A stretch of 64,000 bases of DNA from Tropicimonas marinistellae (GTDB lineage Bacteria > Pseudomonadota > Alphaproteobacteria > Rhodobacterales > Rhodobacteraceae), in assembly GCF_001509585.1 (NCBI RefSeq), contig NZ_LNCI01000006.1, positions 186,001-250,000 of the forward strand. The letters are read 5' to 3'. This document shows, in pieces, positions 43,465 to 54,409 of the stretch (positions are counted from its first letter, which is position 1; the number at the start of each line of letters is the position of its first letter). The translations under genes and the position numbers were made by a program. The notes beneath the pieces were generated by a model. It was not told the origin of the DNA, did no database searches, and worked only from the letters and a program-made list of their open reading frames with translations.

Positions 43465-44765
43465 ACCGGACCATACTGCCCGAGGCTCGAACCGCCGGCC
43501 GCTGTTTCGCATCCGAGGGGTTGGTGTCGCAAGACCGGTCCCCGGTCCTGCCCGGCGTGCGTGGCGGCGTGGCGCTGGATGCCGGGCGGGCCGGGTGCGG
43601 TGGTTGGGGGTTTCACCCCCAAACCCCCAGGATATTTGACGACAGAAGAAGGCAGGCGGCGGCGCGCAATGAGGCTGTTTCTCAGGCGGTTCGACCGCGT
43701 CGGCGGGGACCGGGTAGTTTCAAGGAAGCCTGCGGGGCTCGCCCCGGACTACTTGGCCCTATGCGTGAACCGCCGGTAGCTGTTTGCCGTCCGGGGGTTT
43801 GGTGACGCAGGGCCGGGGCGCGCGTGGCGGTTTGCCGTTGGATGCGGCGGCGGGTCGGGTGCGGCGGTTGGGGGTTTCACCCCCAAACCCCCAGGATATT
43901 TGACGACAGAAGAAGGCAGGCGGCGGCGCGCAATGAGGCTGTTTCTCAGGCGGTTCGACCGCGTCGGCGGGGACCGGGTAGTTTCAAGGAAGCCTGCGGG
44001 GCTCGCCCCGGACTACTTGGCCCTATGCGTGAACCGCCGGTAGCTGTTTGCCGTCCGGGGGTTTGGTGACGCAGGGCCGGGGCGCGCGTGGCGGTTTGCC
44101 GTTGGATGCGGCGGCGGGTCGGGTGCGGCGGTTGGGGGTTTCACCCCCAAACCCCCAGGATATTTGACGACAGAAGAAGGCAGGCGGCGGCGCGCAATGG
44201 GGCTGTTTCTCGGGCGGCTCGGGGTCACGGCCGGGGACCGGGTAGTTTCAAGGAAGCCTGCGGGACCCGCCCCGGACTATTTGGCCCTATGCGCAAACCG
44301 CCGGTCGCTGTTTGCCGTCCGGGGGTTTGGTGACGCAGGGCCGGGGCGCGCGGGGCGGTTTGCCGTTGGATGCAGGGGCGGGTCGGGTGCGGCGGTTGGG
44401 GGTTTCACCCCCAAACCCCCAGGATATTTGACGACAGAAGAAGGCAGGCGGCGGCGCGCAATGGGGCTGTTTCTCGGGCGGCTCGGGGTCACGGCCGGGG
44501 ACCGGGTAGTTTCAAGGAAGCCTGCGGGACCCGCCCCGGACTATTTGGCCCTATGCGCAAACCGCCGGTCGCTGTTTGCCGTCCGGGGGTTTGGTGACGC
44601 AGGGCCGGGGCGCGCGGGGCGGTTTGCCGTTGGATGCAGGGGCGGGTCGGGTGCGGCGGTTGGGGGTTTCACCCCCAAACCCCCAGGATATTTGACGACA
44701 GAAGAAGGCAGGCGGCGGCGCGAAATGGGGCTGTTTCTCGGGGCGTTCGGGGTCGCGGCCGGCGG
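43465..44765 (+). repeat. Tandem array of 264-bp repeats
   Basis: Full units start at 43631, 43895, 44159 and 44423, each exactly 264 bp from the last, with a decayed partial copy before (about 43465-43630) and after (44687 to about 44765). Each unit begins GATATTTGACGACAGAAG and ends in a hairpin TTGGGGG-TTTCA-CCCCCAA followed by ACCCCCAG. By eye units 1 and 2 are identical, units 3 and 4 are identical, and the pairs differ at about two dozen sites. Because 264 is divisible by three, long frames run through the repeats, but the frame open in units 3-4 has a stop in units 1-2, so they are not genes. The stretch between leuA (43297) and the GST (44921) holds nothing else I can support. Confidence 0.92.
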
Positions 44766-44920
44766 GGTCTTGTGCCGGTCGCGGCGCCGCCCGCGCGGCT
44801 GGCCGGGCAACGCCTGCGACGGCGATGGGGCCGCCGGGGAACCGGGCAAGCCGTCGCCGACGCTTGCCTGGCACGAACACGATCGTCTAGCGTTGGTCGC
44901 GCGCGCAGGATGGAGCGGAC

Positions 44921-45559
44921 ATGATAGATCTCTACACGTGGACAACGCCGAACGGCCGCAAAGTGTCCATCATGCTCGAAGAGCTTGGTGAGCCCTACGA
45001 GGTGCATCCGGTGGACCTCTCCCATGGCGACCAGCACAGCCCGGAGTTTCTGGCGATCGCGCCGTCAGGCAGGATTCCCGCGATCCGGGATCGCGACAGC
45101 GGCATGACGCTGATGGAATCGGGCGTGATCCTGCAGTGGCTCGCCGAAACGCGCGGGCGTTTTCTTCCGGCCGGCCGCGAGCGCTGGAAGGCGCTGGAAT
45201 GGTGCTACTGGCAGGTGGGCCAGCTTGGCCCGTTTCTCGGCCAGGCGCACCAGGTGCTGAAATACAACCGGGGCCGGACAGCGGAGTCCGAGCAGAAATG
45301 CCGCGAACAGGTCGCCCGCGTCTACGCGACACTGGATGCGCGGCTGAGAGGGCGGAGCTATATCGCCGGAGCGGGAACCGGCGAGTATTCCATCGCCGAC
45401 ATCCTGACATGGCCCTGGGTAAGCCGGTTCGAGTGGCACCAGGCCGACCTGGCGGATTACCCCGCGGTGCGCGACTGGTATTTGAGAATCGCCGACCGGC
45501 CCGCCGTTCAGGCCGGCTACCGGCAGCCGCATTACGTAAATGACGTGCCGCTGCCCTAG
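44921..45559 (+). CDS. Glutathione S-transferase, YfcG-like (Nu class)
   Basis: 212-aa GST with the N-terminal TPNGRKVSIMLEELG motif of YfcG-type disulfide reductases, then SPEFLAIAPSGRIPAI, and C-terminal GEYSIADILTWPWVSRFEW. These proteins reduce disulfides with two bound glutathiones. Its ATG lies just after the 264-bp repeat array. Cytosolic. Confidence 0.88.
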   Translation: MIDLYTWTTPNGRKVSIMLEELGEPYEVHPVDLSHGDQHSPEFLAIAPSGRIPAIRDRDSGMTLMESGVILQWLAETRGRFLPAGRERWKALEWCYWQVGQLGPFLGQAHQVLKYNRGRTAESEQKCREQVARVYATLDARLRGRSYIAGAGTGEYSIADILTWPWVSRFEWHQADLADYPAVRDWYLRIADRPAVQAGYRQPHYVNDVPLP

Positions 45560-45726
45560 GTATCGGCGCGCGGACATTCATCCCCGGACGTATCCTCCGA
45601 AACGCCCGGTCGCCGTTCGTTGCCCCGGATCGAAGCGGTACAGGCGACACGCTCCGAGCCGAGGGGGACCGGCGCTTTCGGTACTGTTCACGCGGTGCCA
45701 GAGCAGCGGGACTGGCGGGCGCCGCG

Positions 45727-47223
45727 TCAGGTGGACTGGTCGTCGTCGTGCCTGGCGCCATCGTCGCCGCTGGCAAAGTCGGTGGCCCCGCCGGGCGTGC
45801 CGCGACCGTCGTCCCCGGCAACGCCGAGCGCCGCCAGCCCCGCGGACGGCGCGCTGCCCGCCACCTTCACATGCATGTCGGTTTGCGGGAATGGAATCGA
45901 GATACCCTTGGCGTCGAACGCCTCCTTGACCGAGCGGGTGAGATCCCACAACACCGTCCAGTAATCCGCCGCCTGCACCCAGGGCCGGACGATGAAATTG
46001 ACGGAGCTGTCGGCGAGTTCGCCCACGCGGATCACCGGCGCGGGGTCGTCGAGCACCGCGGGATGCGCATTCACGACCTCTTCCAGCACCTGCTGCGCCT
46101 CCTCGATGGAATCGTCGTAGCCGATGCCGAACACGAGATCGACGCGGCGCGTGTCGGACGCGGTGGTATTGGTGATCACGTCGCCCCAGACCTTGGAGTT
46201 CGGGATCACGATCACCTGGTTGTCCGGCGTCGTCACGGTGGTGGAAACCACGGAGACCGATTTGACGGTGCCGGAGGTGCCGCCCGCGGTGATGTAATCG
46301 CCCTCGTCGAAGGGGCGGTTGAACATGATCATCAGGCCGGCGGCGAGGTTGCCGAGCGTGTCCTGCATGGCAAAGGCGATGATGAAGGAGGCACCGCCAA
46401 CCACGGCGAAGAGCGGCGTGACGTCCACCCCGAGCGCGGAGAGCACGATCATCAACCCCACGGCGACCGTGACCCAGTAGACGACCAGCGACAGGAACGC
46501 CTGCAACAGTTTCGACAGGTCGGGGACGCGCTGCAACAGGCGCCGTGCGTAGGCGCGTACGACGCGGGCGACCAGGAACAGCGCGAAGAGCGAGATCCCG
46601 ATCACGACCACCCGGATCGCGAGCTTCTGGCCCCCATCCTCGGAGGTGACCCAGTTGAGCCCCATGCGCAGCAGCGTGCGCCAATCCGCCTGCTGCTTCT
46701 CCTCGACGGCGATGGCGCTGCGATAGGCCCGGTACTTGGCGACTTCCGCCTCGTCCCCGCCTTTCTTTGCAAGGCTGTCGACCACGGCGCCGAAACGCGC
46801 GAACCCCAGGCCGCGTTCCTCGGAGAGCCGAACGATGTTCTCGAGGTCGTCGGCGGAGGTTTCTCCACCGCCAGATTGTGAATCGATCGTTGCGTCGACC
46901 ACGGCCTGTGACTGTTGCTGGACATTTGCCTGCCAGGCGGCGGCGAGCGCCGACAATTGATCCGCGGTCAGCGGCAGCAGCCGGAGCTCCAGCTCGTCGA
47001 GGTCGATGCCGGGGTCGTCAAGCCCCGCGGGATATGCCGGCTCTTCCGCCGCGTCCCCGGAGGCCGCGCCCGCGTCGTCCGCGGGGGCCTCCGCCTGGGC
47101 CGGTTCCGTGGTTTCGGCCTGCGGCGAATCGGACGCCGGCGCCTCCTGAGCGGCTGTGTCAAACGGCAGAACGAGAACGAGCAGGATGCAAAAAATACCG
47201 AGGATCGCGGACGGTCGGGGCAT
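45727..47223 (-). CDS. MscS-family mechanosensitive channel with long N-terminal region
   Basis: 498-aa channel. Signal peptide residues 1-25, then an acidic, Ala/Pro-rich periplasmic region to about 190. Membrane helices follow, with the MscS core FAVVGGASFIIAFAMQDTLGNLAAGLMIMFNRPFDEGDYI, the beta domain PDNQVIVIPNSKVWGDVITN and a cytoplasmic domain to about 450; the tail is acidic and histidine-rich. ATG 47223 has GGAGAGGTGAC. Protects against osmotic downshock. Divergent from mreB. Confidence 0.9.
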   Translation of the reverse strand: MPRPSAILGIFCILLVLVLPFDTAAQEAPASDSPQAETTEPAQAEAPADDAGAASGDAAEEPAYPAGLDDPGIDLDELELRLLPLTADQLSALAAAWQANVQQQSQAVVDATIDSQSGGGETSADDLENIVRLSEERGLGFARFGAVVDSLAKKGGDEAEVAKYRAYRSAIAVEEKQQADWRTLLRMGLNWVTSEDGGQKLAIRVVVIGISLFALFLVARVVRAYARRLLQRVPDLSKLLQAFLSLVVYWVTVAVGLMIVLSALGVDVTPLFAVVGGASFIIAFAMQDTLGNLAAGLMIMFNRPFDEGDYITAGGTSGTVKSVSVVSTTVTTPDNQVIVIPNSKVWGDVITNTTASDTRRVDLVFGIGYDDSIEEAQQVLEEVVNAHPAVLDDPAPVIRVGELADSSVNFIVRPWVQAADYWTVLWDLTRSVKEAFDAKGISIPFPQTDMHVKVAGSAPSAGLAALGVAGDDGRGTPGGATDFASGDDGARHDDDQST

Positions 47224-47364
47224 GTCACCTCTCCAATTGGGCATTCCTGTCAGAACACGTCATTCCCATCGCATTGTCCACGCTGGACTTTCGACGCATT
47301 CACCCTAAGAGCAACCGGCGGGTCACAACGGCTGAACGATGCCGATGCACCTGCCATTGGCCCT

Positions 47365-48493
<1,129 letters not shown>

Positions 48494-48563
48494 TCCCCTT
48501 CAGCCCCGCCCGGCGCTCCAGACAGTCGCGCTGCTCCGGCGGGGCGGTGAAACGTGAGGCCGC

Positions 48564-49505
48564 GTGGCAAGACAGCGAAACGGCACAGATGTCGACTATG
48601 TCCGCCCGGTCCGGCGCATTCTCGTCGGGGCGTTGCTTTTGGTGTGCCTGGGCGTCTTCCTGCTGTGGCGGATCGACAGCCCGCGGGTGGAGCGGTTCCG
48701 CGCCAACCTGATCGACAAGGTGGTGCCGGGGTTCGAGTGGGCCTCGGTGCCGCTGGCCCATTTCACCGGCATGATCGAGGATTTCCAATCCTACCAGCGG
48801 ATTTACCAGCAAAATCAAGACCTGCGCCGGGAATTGCAGCAGATGAAGGCGTGGAAGGAAGCCGCGGTCCAGCTGGAACAGCAGAACGCCAAGCTGCTGG
48901 CGCTCAACAACGTGCGGCTCGACCCGAAGCTGACCTCTGTCTCCGGCCTCGTGATCGCCGATTCGGGATCGCCGTTTCGGCAATCCGTGCTGCTCAACGT
49001 GGGCGCGCGGGACGGAATTCGCGACGGCTGGGCGACGATGGACGGGCTGGGGCTGGTCGGGCGCATCTCCGGCGTCGGCGAGAACACCGCGCGGGTCATC
49101 CTGCTGACCGACGCCGCGAGCCGCCTGCCGGTGACAATCCAGCCCTCCGGCCAGCGGGCGATTCTGGCCGGCGACAATAGCTCGGCTCCGACGATGGACT
49201 TCCTGGAGAATCTCGACACGGTGAAGCCGGGCGACCGGGTCGTCAGTTCGGGCGACGGCGGCGTGTTCCCGTCCGGGTTGCCGGTGGGCCAACTCGCCCT
49301 TGGAACCGACGGGCGGTACCGGGTGTGGCTCGCCGCCGATTATCAACGGCTGGAATTCCTGCGCGTGCTCCGCAGCCACGAGGGGGAGGTGCTGACGGAC
49401 ACCGGCGGGCTGATCGTCCCGCCGCAGCCCACGCCCGACGTCGCGGCGGAAAGCGTGCCGTCCCCTGCCCCGTCGCCCGGCGAGACGGAGCCCGGCGATG
49501 GTTGA
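48564..49505 (+). CDS. mreC: Rod-shape-determining protein MreC
   Basis: 313-aa bitopic protein with one N-terminal helix (about 18-36), a coiled coil (about 75-112, QNQDLRRELQQMKAWKEAAV) and a periplasmic beta-rich domain. The last 35 residues are proline-rich. It links MreB/MreD to PBP2. The start is GTG 48564 preceded by GAGG; its 3' end overlaps mreD by eight bases. Confidence 0.94.
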   Translation: MARQRNGTDVDYVRPVRRILVGALLLVCLGVFLLWRIDSPRVERFRANLIDKVVPGFEWASVPLAHFTGMIEDFQSYQRIYQQNQDLRRELQQMKAWKEAAVQLEQQNAKLLALNNVRLDPKLTSVSGLVIADSGSPFRQSVLLNVGARDGIRDGWATMDGLGLVGRISGVGENTARVILLTDAASRLPVTIQPSGQRAILAGDNSSAPTMDFLENLDTVKPGDRVVSSGDGGVFPSGLPVGQLALGTDGRYRVWLAADYQRLEFLRVLRSHEGEVLTDTGGLIVPPQPTPDVAAESVPSPAPSPGETEPGDG

Positions 49506-50037
49506 TCCGGCGACCACCCGCGCCTGGGCCTATCGCCTCGTCTTTACGGCGCTGGTGCTGTTCCTGGCGTTTCTCCAGCTGCTTCCGCTGGGGCCGGCTT
49601 CGGGCCAGCTTCCCGGACCAGACCTGACGCTGGCGCTCACGTTTGCCTGGGTGGTGCGGCGGCCGAGCTACGTACCGGTTTGGCTCCTTGCCCTGTTGTT
49701 CCTGTTCCTCGACCTGCTCCTGCAACGCCCGCCCGGCCTTGGCGCGGCGCTGGTTGTGATCGGCTCCGAAATACTCCGCAGCCGCAACGGCACGTCCCGG
49801 AAGATCCCGTTCACGGTGGAATGGATGCTGGTCGGGGTGGTCCTGCTGGCGCTTGTCGGACTGAACCAGATCGCGCTCACGATCGTCGTCACCGACCGGC
49901 CGCCGCTTGGCCTTGCACTACTGCGCGCTTTGTTTACCGCGGGGGTCTATCCTTTGGTGGTCGCCCTGTCGCATTATGGGCTTGGGGTCACCTCCGCCGA
50001 CCCGAACGAAACCGACGCCCTGGGGAACCGCCTGTGA
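49498..50037 (+). CDS. mreD: Rod-shape-determining protein MreD
   Basis: 179-aa membrane protein with five to six helices, including RPSYVPVWLLALLFLFLDLLLQRPPGLGAALVVI, a typical MreD pattern. Start overlaps mreC and stop overlaps the mrdA GTG (GTGA), so translation is coupled through the cluster. Confidence 0.9.
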   Translation: MVDPATTRAWAYRLVFTALVLFLAFLQLLPLGPASGQLPGPDLTLALTFAWVVRRPSYVPVWLLALLFLFLDLLLQRPPGLGAALVVIGSEILRSRNGTSRKIPFTVEWMLVGVVLLALVGLNQIALTIVVTDRPPLGLALLRALFTAGVYPLVVALSHYGLGVTSADPNETDALGNRL

Positions 50038-51953
50038 GACGCCCACCGAAGGACACAGAGGAAAGCGCCCGCCGGATCACACGACGCGGATTGGTCCTTG
50101 GCGGCTCGATGGTCGGCTTCATGGGCCTGTTGGCCGGCCGGATGCGATACATGCAGGTCGACCAGGCGGAGGAATTCCGCCTGCTGGCCGAGGAAAACCG
50201 GATCAATATCCGCCTGATCCCGCCTGCGCGCGGGCTCATCTTCGACCGGACCGGCACGCCGATTGCCGAGAATACCCAGAACTACCGCATCGTCATCGTG
50301 CGCGAGGATGCGGGCGACCTGGACCTCACCTTCGCGAAACTGCGTGAACTCGTACCGCTGAGCGATGCCGACGTGGAACGCGCGATGCGCGAGGTGCGCC
50401 GGCGCAGCCCCTTCGTGCCCGTCACCATCGCCGACCAGCTTGCCTGGGAGGACGTGGCCGAGGTGGCGGTGAACGCCCCTGCCCTGCCCGGCGTGACACC
50501 GGAGGTCGGGCTGACCCGGCACTATCCGCTGACAGATGATTTCGCCCATGTCGTCGGCTATGTCGGCCCGGTATCCGACTACGACCTTTCGAAGCTGGAG
50601 AACCCCGACCCGCTGTTGCAGATCCCGAAGTTCCAGATCGGCAAGGTGGGGCTGGAAGCCAAGCGCGAGGACGTATTGCGCGGCTCTGCCGGCACGAAGC
50701 GGATCGAGGTCAACGCTGGCGGGCGCGTGATGCGGGAGTTGTCGCGGCAGGAAGGCAAGAAAGGGGCCGACCTGCAACTGACGCTCGACCACGGGTTGCA
50801 GAATTTCGTGCAGGCGCGGCTTGTGGGCGAAAGCGCCGCCTCCGTCGTGATGGATGTACGCACCGGCGACGTGCTGGCCATCGCCTCTGCCCCGTCCTTC
50901 GACCCCAACCTTTTCGTGCGCGGCATTTCGGTAAAGGATTACCGCCGATTGACCGAGGACGACCACCGCCCGCTTGCCGACAAATCGGTGCAGGGCACCT
51001 ACCCGCCGGGCTCCACATTCAAGATCGTCACCGCGCTCGCCGCCCACGAGGCCGGGGTCGTGACCGCGGGCGAGACGATCTATTGCCCGGGCTACAAGCA
51101 ACTCGGCAGTCGCCGGTTCCATTGCTGGAAGCGCGGCGGGCACGGCTGGATCGACCTGCACGACAGCCTGATGCGCTCCTGCGACGTCTATTACTACGAA
51201 CTGGCCGAGCGGGTCGGGATCGACAAGATCTCGGAAATGGCGCGCAAGCTCGGCATCGGGGTGAAGCACGACCTGCCGATGTCGGCCGTGGCGGAGGGGA
51301 TTGCCCCAACGAAGGCCTGGAAACAGGCGAGCTACGGCGAGAGCTGGCGGGTGGGCGACAGCCTCAACGCCTCCATCGGCCAGGGCTTCGTGCTCGCCTC
51401 GCCGCTGCACCTGGCGGTGATGACGGCACGGGTGGCCACCGGAGAGGGCATTCGCCCACGTCTCATCAAGTCCATCGACGCGGTCGAACAGCCGGTGCTG
51501 ACCGATGGGCCGCTCGGCATCAGCCCGACGACGCTCCGGCAGGTGCGCAAGGCAATGTACTCGGTGTCGAATTCGCGGCGCGGCACCGCCTATCGCTCGC
51601 GCCTGCTGCCGGAGGAGTTGAAGCTTGCCGGCAAGACCGGCACGAGCCAGGTCCGTTCCGTCGTTGTCGACAACAAGGCGGTGCCCTGGGAGCAGCGCGA
51701 CCATGCGCTCTTCGTCTGCTTCGCGCCCTATGACAATCCGCAGATCGCGGTGTCGGTGGTGGTGGAACACGGCGGCGGCGGCTCGTCGGCGGCCGCGCCC
51801 GTGGCGCGCGACATCGTCGCCCGCGCCCTGCATGGCGACCTGCCGCCGCTCGACATCTTCCCCTCCGGCGAACGCGACAAGATCGCGGAGAAGTGGGACT
51901 CGATGCCGCTGCGCCGCGAGGGCAATACGCCCGGGCGGAGCGACCGCGCATGA
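50034..51953 (+). CDS. mrdA: Penicillin-binding protein 2 (elongation transpeptidase)
   Basis: 639-aa class B PBP that cross-links peptidoglycan during cell elongation. One N-terminal helix (about 19-36), the PBP dimerisation domain (IPPARGLIFDRTGTPIAEN), then the transpeptidase domain with SxxK PPGSTFKIV, the SxN-equivalent SCD in DSLMRSCDVYYYE and KTGTS in LAGKTGTSQ. GTG 50034 overlaps the mreD stop; the longer frame lies inside mreD. rodA overlaps its end. Confidence 0.95.
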   Translation: MRRPPKDTEESARRITRRGLVLGGSMVGFMGLLAGRMRYMQVDQAEEFRLLAEENRINIRLIPPARGLIFDRTGTPIAENTQNYRIVIVREDAGDLDLTFAKLRELVPLSDADVERAMREVRRRSPFVPVTIADQLAWEDVAEVAVNAPALPGVTPEVGLTRHYPLTDDFAHVVGYVGPVSDYDLSKLENPDPLLQIPKFQIGKVGLEAKREDVLRGSAGTKRIEVNAGGRVMRELSRQEGKKGADLQLTLDHGLQNFVQARLVGESAASVVMDVRTGDVLAIASAPSFDPNLFVRGISVKDYRRLTEDDHRPLADKSVQGTYPPGSTFKIVTALAAHEAGVVTAGETIYCPGYKQLGSRRFHCWKRGGHGWIDLHDSLMRSCDVYYYELAERVGIDKISEMARKLGIGVKHDLPMSAVAEGIAPTKAWKQASYGESWRVGDSLNASIGQGFVLASPLHLAVMTARVATGEGIRPRLIKSIDAVEQPVLTDGPLGISPTTLRQVRKAMYSVSNSRRGTAYRSRLLPEELKLAGKTGTSQVRSVVVDNKAVPWEQRDHALFVCFAPYDNPQIAVSVVVEHGGGGSSAAAPVARDIVARALHGDLPPLDIFPSGERDKIAEKWDSMPLRREGNTPGRSDRA

Positions 51954-53098
51954 GCTATCTGGAGTATCGCGTCCAGACCGTGCCCACCGGTCTGCGCAAG
52001 ATCCTGCATCTGAACTGGGCTCTCGTGCTGTTGCTGACGGCGGTGGCCTCCATCGGTTTCCTGATGCTCTACTCGGTGGCCGGCGGCTCGCTGCACCCCT
52101 GGGCCGAACCGCAGATGAAGCGGTTTGCCATCGGGATGGCGGGTATGTTCGTAATCGCCATGGTGCCGGTCTATATCTGGCGCAACCTGGCGGCGGTGGC
52201 TTATGCGGGCTCGGTGCTGCTGCTGGTGGCGGTCGAGCTTTTCGGGACGACGGGGATGGGCGCACAGCGCTGGATCGACCTCGGGTTCATGCGCCTGCAG
52301 CCCTCCGAAGTGATGAAGATCACCCTCGTGATGTTCCTCGCCGCCTATTACAACTGGCTCGACATCCGGAAGGTCAGCCATATCTTCTGGGTGCTGGTGC
52401 CGGTCGTCATCATCCTGCTGCCCACGTTCCTCGTGCTCAAGCAACCTGACCTGGGAACGGCCATCCTGCTGGTTGCGGGCGGCGGCATCGTGATGTTCGC
52501 GGCCGGCGTCCACTGGGCCTATTTCGCGGCCGTCATCGCAGCGGGCGTGGGGCTGGTGACCGCGGTTCTGAAATCGCGCGGCACGGAGTGGCAGCTCATC
52601 AAGGACTACCAGTTTCGCCGGATCGACACGTTCCTCGACCCCGATACCGACCCGCTGGGCGCGGGCTACCACATCACCCAGTCGAAGATCGCCCTCGGCT
52701 CCGGCGGCATGACCGGGCGCGGGTTCATGCAGGGCACGCAATCGCGGCTGAACTTCCTGCCGGAAAAGCACACGGATTTCATCTTCACCACGCTGGCGGA
52801 GGAATTCGGCTTTGCCGGCGCCTCCTCGCTGCTGATGCTCTACGCGCTGATCATCGTCTTCTGCCTTGCCTCGGCGATGACCAACAAGGACCGTTTCGCC
52901 TCGCTGATGACGATCGGGATCGCCGCCACCTTCTTCCTCTTCTTCGCGGTCAACATGTCGATGGTGATGGGCATGGCGCCGGTCGTCGGCGTGCCGTTGC
53001 CGCTCGTCAGCTACGGCGGGTCCGCGATGCTGGTGCTGCTGGCGGCTTTCGGGCTCGTGCAATCGGCCCATGTTCACCGCCCGAGGGACCGCTCATGA
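51950..53098 (+). CDS. rodA: Peptidoglycan glycosyltransferase RodA
   Basis: 382-aa SEDS-family polymerase with about ten helices that works with PBP2 in lateral wall growth. Motifs: GAQRWIDLGFMRLQPSEVMKI, LKQPDLGTAILLV, the catalytic-aspartate loop FLPEKHTDFIFTTLAEEFGF and VGVPLPLVSYGGSAML. ATG 51950 overlaps the mrdA stop. Confidence 0.95.
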   Translation: MSYLEYRVQTVPTGLRKILHLNWALVLLLTAVASIGFLMLYSVAGGSLHPWAEPQMKRFAIGMAGMFVIAMVPVYIWRNLAAVAYAGSVLLLVAVELFGTTGMGAQRWIDLGFMRLQPSEVMKITLVMFLAAYYNWLDIRKVSHIFWVLVPVVIILLPTFLVLKQPDLGTAILLVAGGGIVMFAAGVHWAYFAAVIAAGVGLVTAVLKSRGTEWQLIKDYQFRRIDTFLDPDTDPLGAGYHITQSKIALGSGGMTGRGFMQGTQSRLNFLPEKHTDFIFTTLAEEFGFAGASSLLMLYALIIVFCLASAMTNKDRFASLMTIGIAATFFLFFAVNMSMVMGMAPVVGVPLPLVSYGGSAMLVLLAAFGLVQSAHVHRPRDRS

Positions 53099-54030
53099 CA
53101 CCGAGACTCCTGTTCGCCGCCTCCGAGGAGTCCTGGCACGAATACGAGGGCCATTTGATCCACTCGCTTGCCGCGGCGGGGATAGAGGCTGAGCTGTCGC
53201 CACAGGCCGGCCCGCCGGAGACGGTGGATTACATCGTCTATGCGCCGAATTCGACGGTGCAGGATTTCACGCCCTACACGCGGCTGAAGGCGGTGCTGAG
53301 CCTCTGGGCGGGGGTCGAGCATGTCGTCGGCAACCCGACGCTTCGGGTTCCGCTGGCGCGCATGGTCGACAGCGGGCTGACCGAGGGCATGGTCGAATGG
53401 GTGACGGGCCACACGCTCCGCCACCACCTGAACATCGATCACGTGCTGGCCCACCAGGACGGGGAATGGAACCGGCACGTGCCGCCGCTGGCGCGTCACC
53501 GCCCGGTCACGATCCTGGGGCTCGGCGCGCTCGGCGCAGCCTGTGCGCAGGCTTTGGCGAACCTGGGCTTCCCGGTGACCGGCTGGAGCCGGACCCGGCG
53601 CAAGGTCGAGGGCGTGACATGCCTGTCCGGGCCGGCCGGGCTGGAACAGGCACTCGCCCGCGCCCAGATCCTGATCCTGCTGCTGCCGCTCACCCCCGGC
53701 ACCGAAGACCTGCTGCATGCCGCCCATATCGACCAGCTTCCGAAAGGCGCGGTAATCCTTAATCCCGGCCGCGGCCAGTTGATCGACGACGCAGCCCTGC
53801 TCGCGGCTTTGGACAGCGGCCATGTGGGACATGCCACGCTGGACGTGTTCCGAACCGAACCGCTGCCGCGCGACCACCCCTACTGGGCGCATCCGCGCGT
53901 GACCGTCACGCCGCATATCGCCTCGGAGACGCGCCCCGACACCGCGAGCGAGGTGATCGTCGAGAACGTCCGGCGCGGCGAGGCCGGTGAGCCCTTCCTC
54001 CACCTCGTGGACCGCGCGCGCGGGTATTGA
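53095..54030 (+). CDS. ghrA: Glyoxylate/hydroxypyruvate reductase A
   Basis: 311-aa D-2-hydroxyacid dehydrogenase reducing glyoxylate and hydroxypyruvate. The cofactor motif TILGLGALGAACAQALANLGFPVTGWSR and the catalytic histidine in TPHIASETRPDTAS (with the arginine in NPGRGQLID) match GhrA. ATG 53095 overlaps the rodA stop by four bases, so it is coupled to the cell-shape cluster despite an unrelated role. Confidence 0.9.
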   Translation: MTPRLLFAASEESWHEYEGHLIHSLAAAGIEAELSPQAGPPETVDYIVYAPNSTVQDFTPYTRLKAVLSLWAGVEHVVGNPTLRVPLARMVDSGLTEGMVEWVTGHTLRHHLNIDHVLAHQDGEWNRHVPPLARHRPVTILGLGALGAACAQALANLGFPVTGWSRTRRKVEGVTCLSGPAGLEQALARAQILILLLPLTPGTEDLLHAAHIDQLPKGAVILNPGRGQLIDDAALLAALDSGHVGHATLDVFRTEPLPRDHPYWAHPRVTVTPHIASETRPDTASEVIVENVRRGEAGEPFLHLVDRARGY

Positions 54031-54161
54031 GGGCAAAAGCGGCGACGGTTTCCCGTGGACCCGCAAGCCGTTGCTCCCGCCTGTGGCCCGGGCGACAAGG
54101 CGTGTGTCGCCGGGGGCGGCGGCGACCTTCCTCTTGATTGGCAGAGGCGTTTGCCGGTGTT

Positions 54162-54240
54162 CCCCGGAAGACACCCGGGCGTCGCATTGTCCGAGGCGGA
54201 CCGCCTGCCCGACCGGGTGGCCCGGTGGTGCGTGGCGGTT
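54162..54240 (+). repeat. Direct repeat, copy 1 (79 bp)
   Basis: Begins CCCCGGAAGACACCCGGGCG and contains GACCGGGTGGCCCGGTGGTG. It matches 54410-54488 with about six mismatches, 248 bases apart. GC-rich with internal self-complementarity. Origin unknown. Confidence 0.7.
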
Positions 54241-54409
54241 GGACGGGACCACCCCGCACGGGGCGCAGCGCGCGGTGAGATGGGGCCAACAGGGAGCCTG
54301 AGTTTCGGGTCGAATCCATGTGGCTCCAACACCCCGAACAGCGCAGCGCATGTCGCCCGCCCGCGCGGCGGAAACCGGCGGTATGATTGTTGGAACGTGA
54401 ACTGCGAGG

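Noticed and set aside
43824-44069. 81-codon frames repeated in each array unit
   Set aside because: They recur with the repeat, have no ribosome site and no recognisable family. Best explained as shadows of the repeat.
43465-44765. CRISPR array
   Set aside because: The unit is 264 bp with no short repeat/unique spacer pattern and no cas genes in the window.
44164-44991. 275-codon plus-strand frame through the 264-bp repeats
   Set aside because: It is open only because 264 is divisible by three; the same frame has a stop in units 1 and 2, and it runs into the GST gene. Not a conserved gene.
49974-52265. 763-codon minus-strand frame
   Set aside because: Fully antisense to mrdA and rodA, with low-complexity His/Arg/Ala content and no domain.
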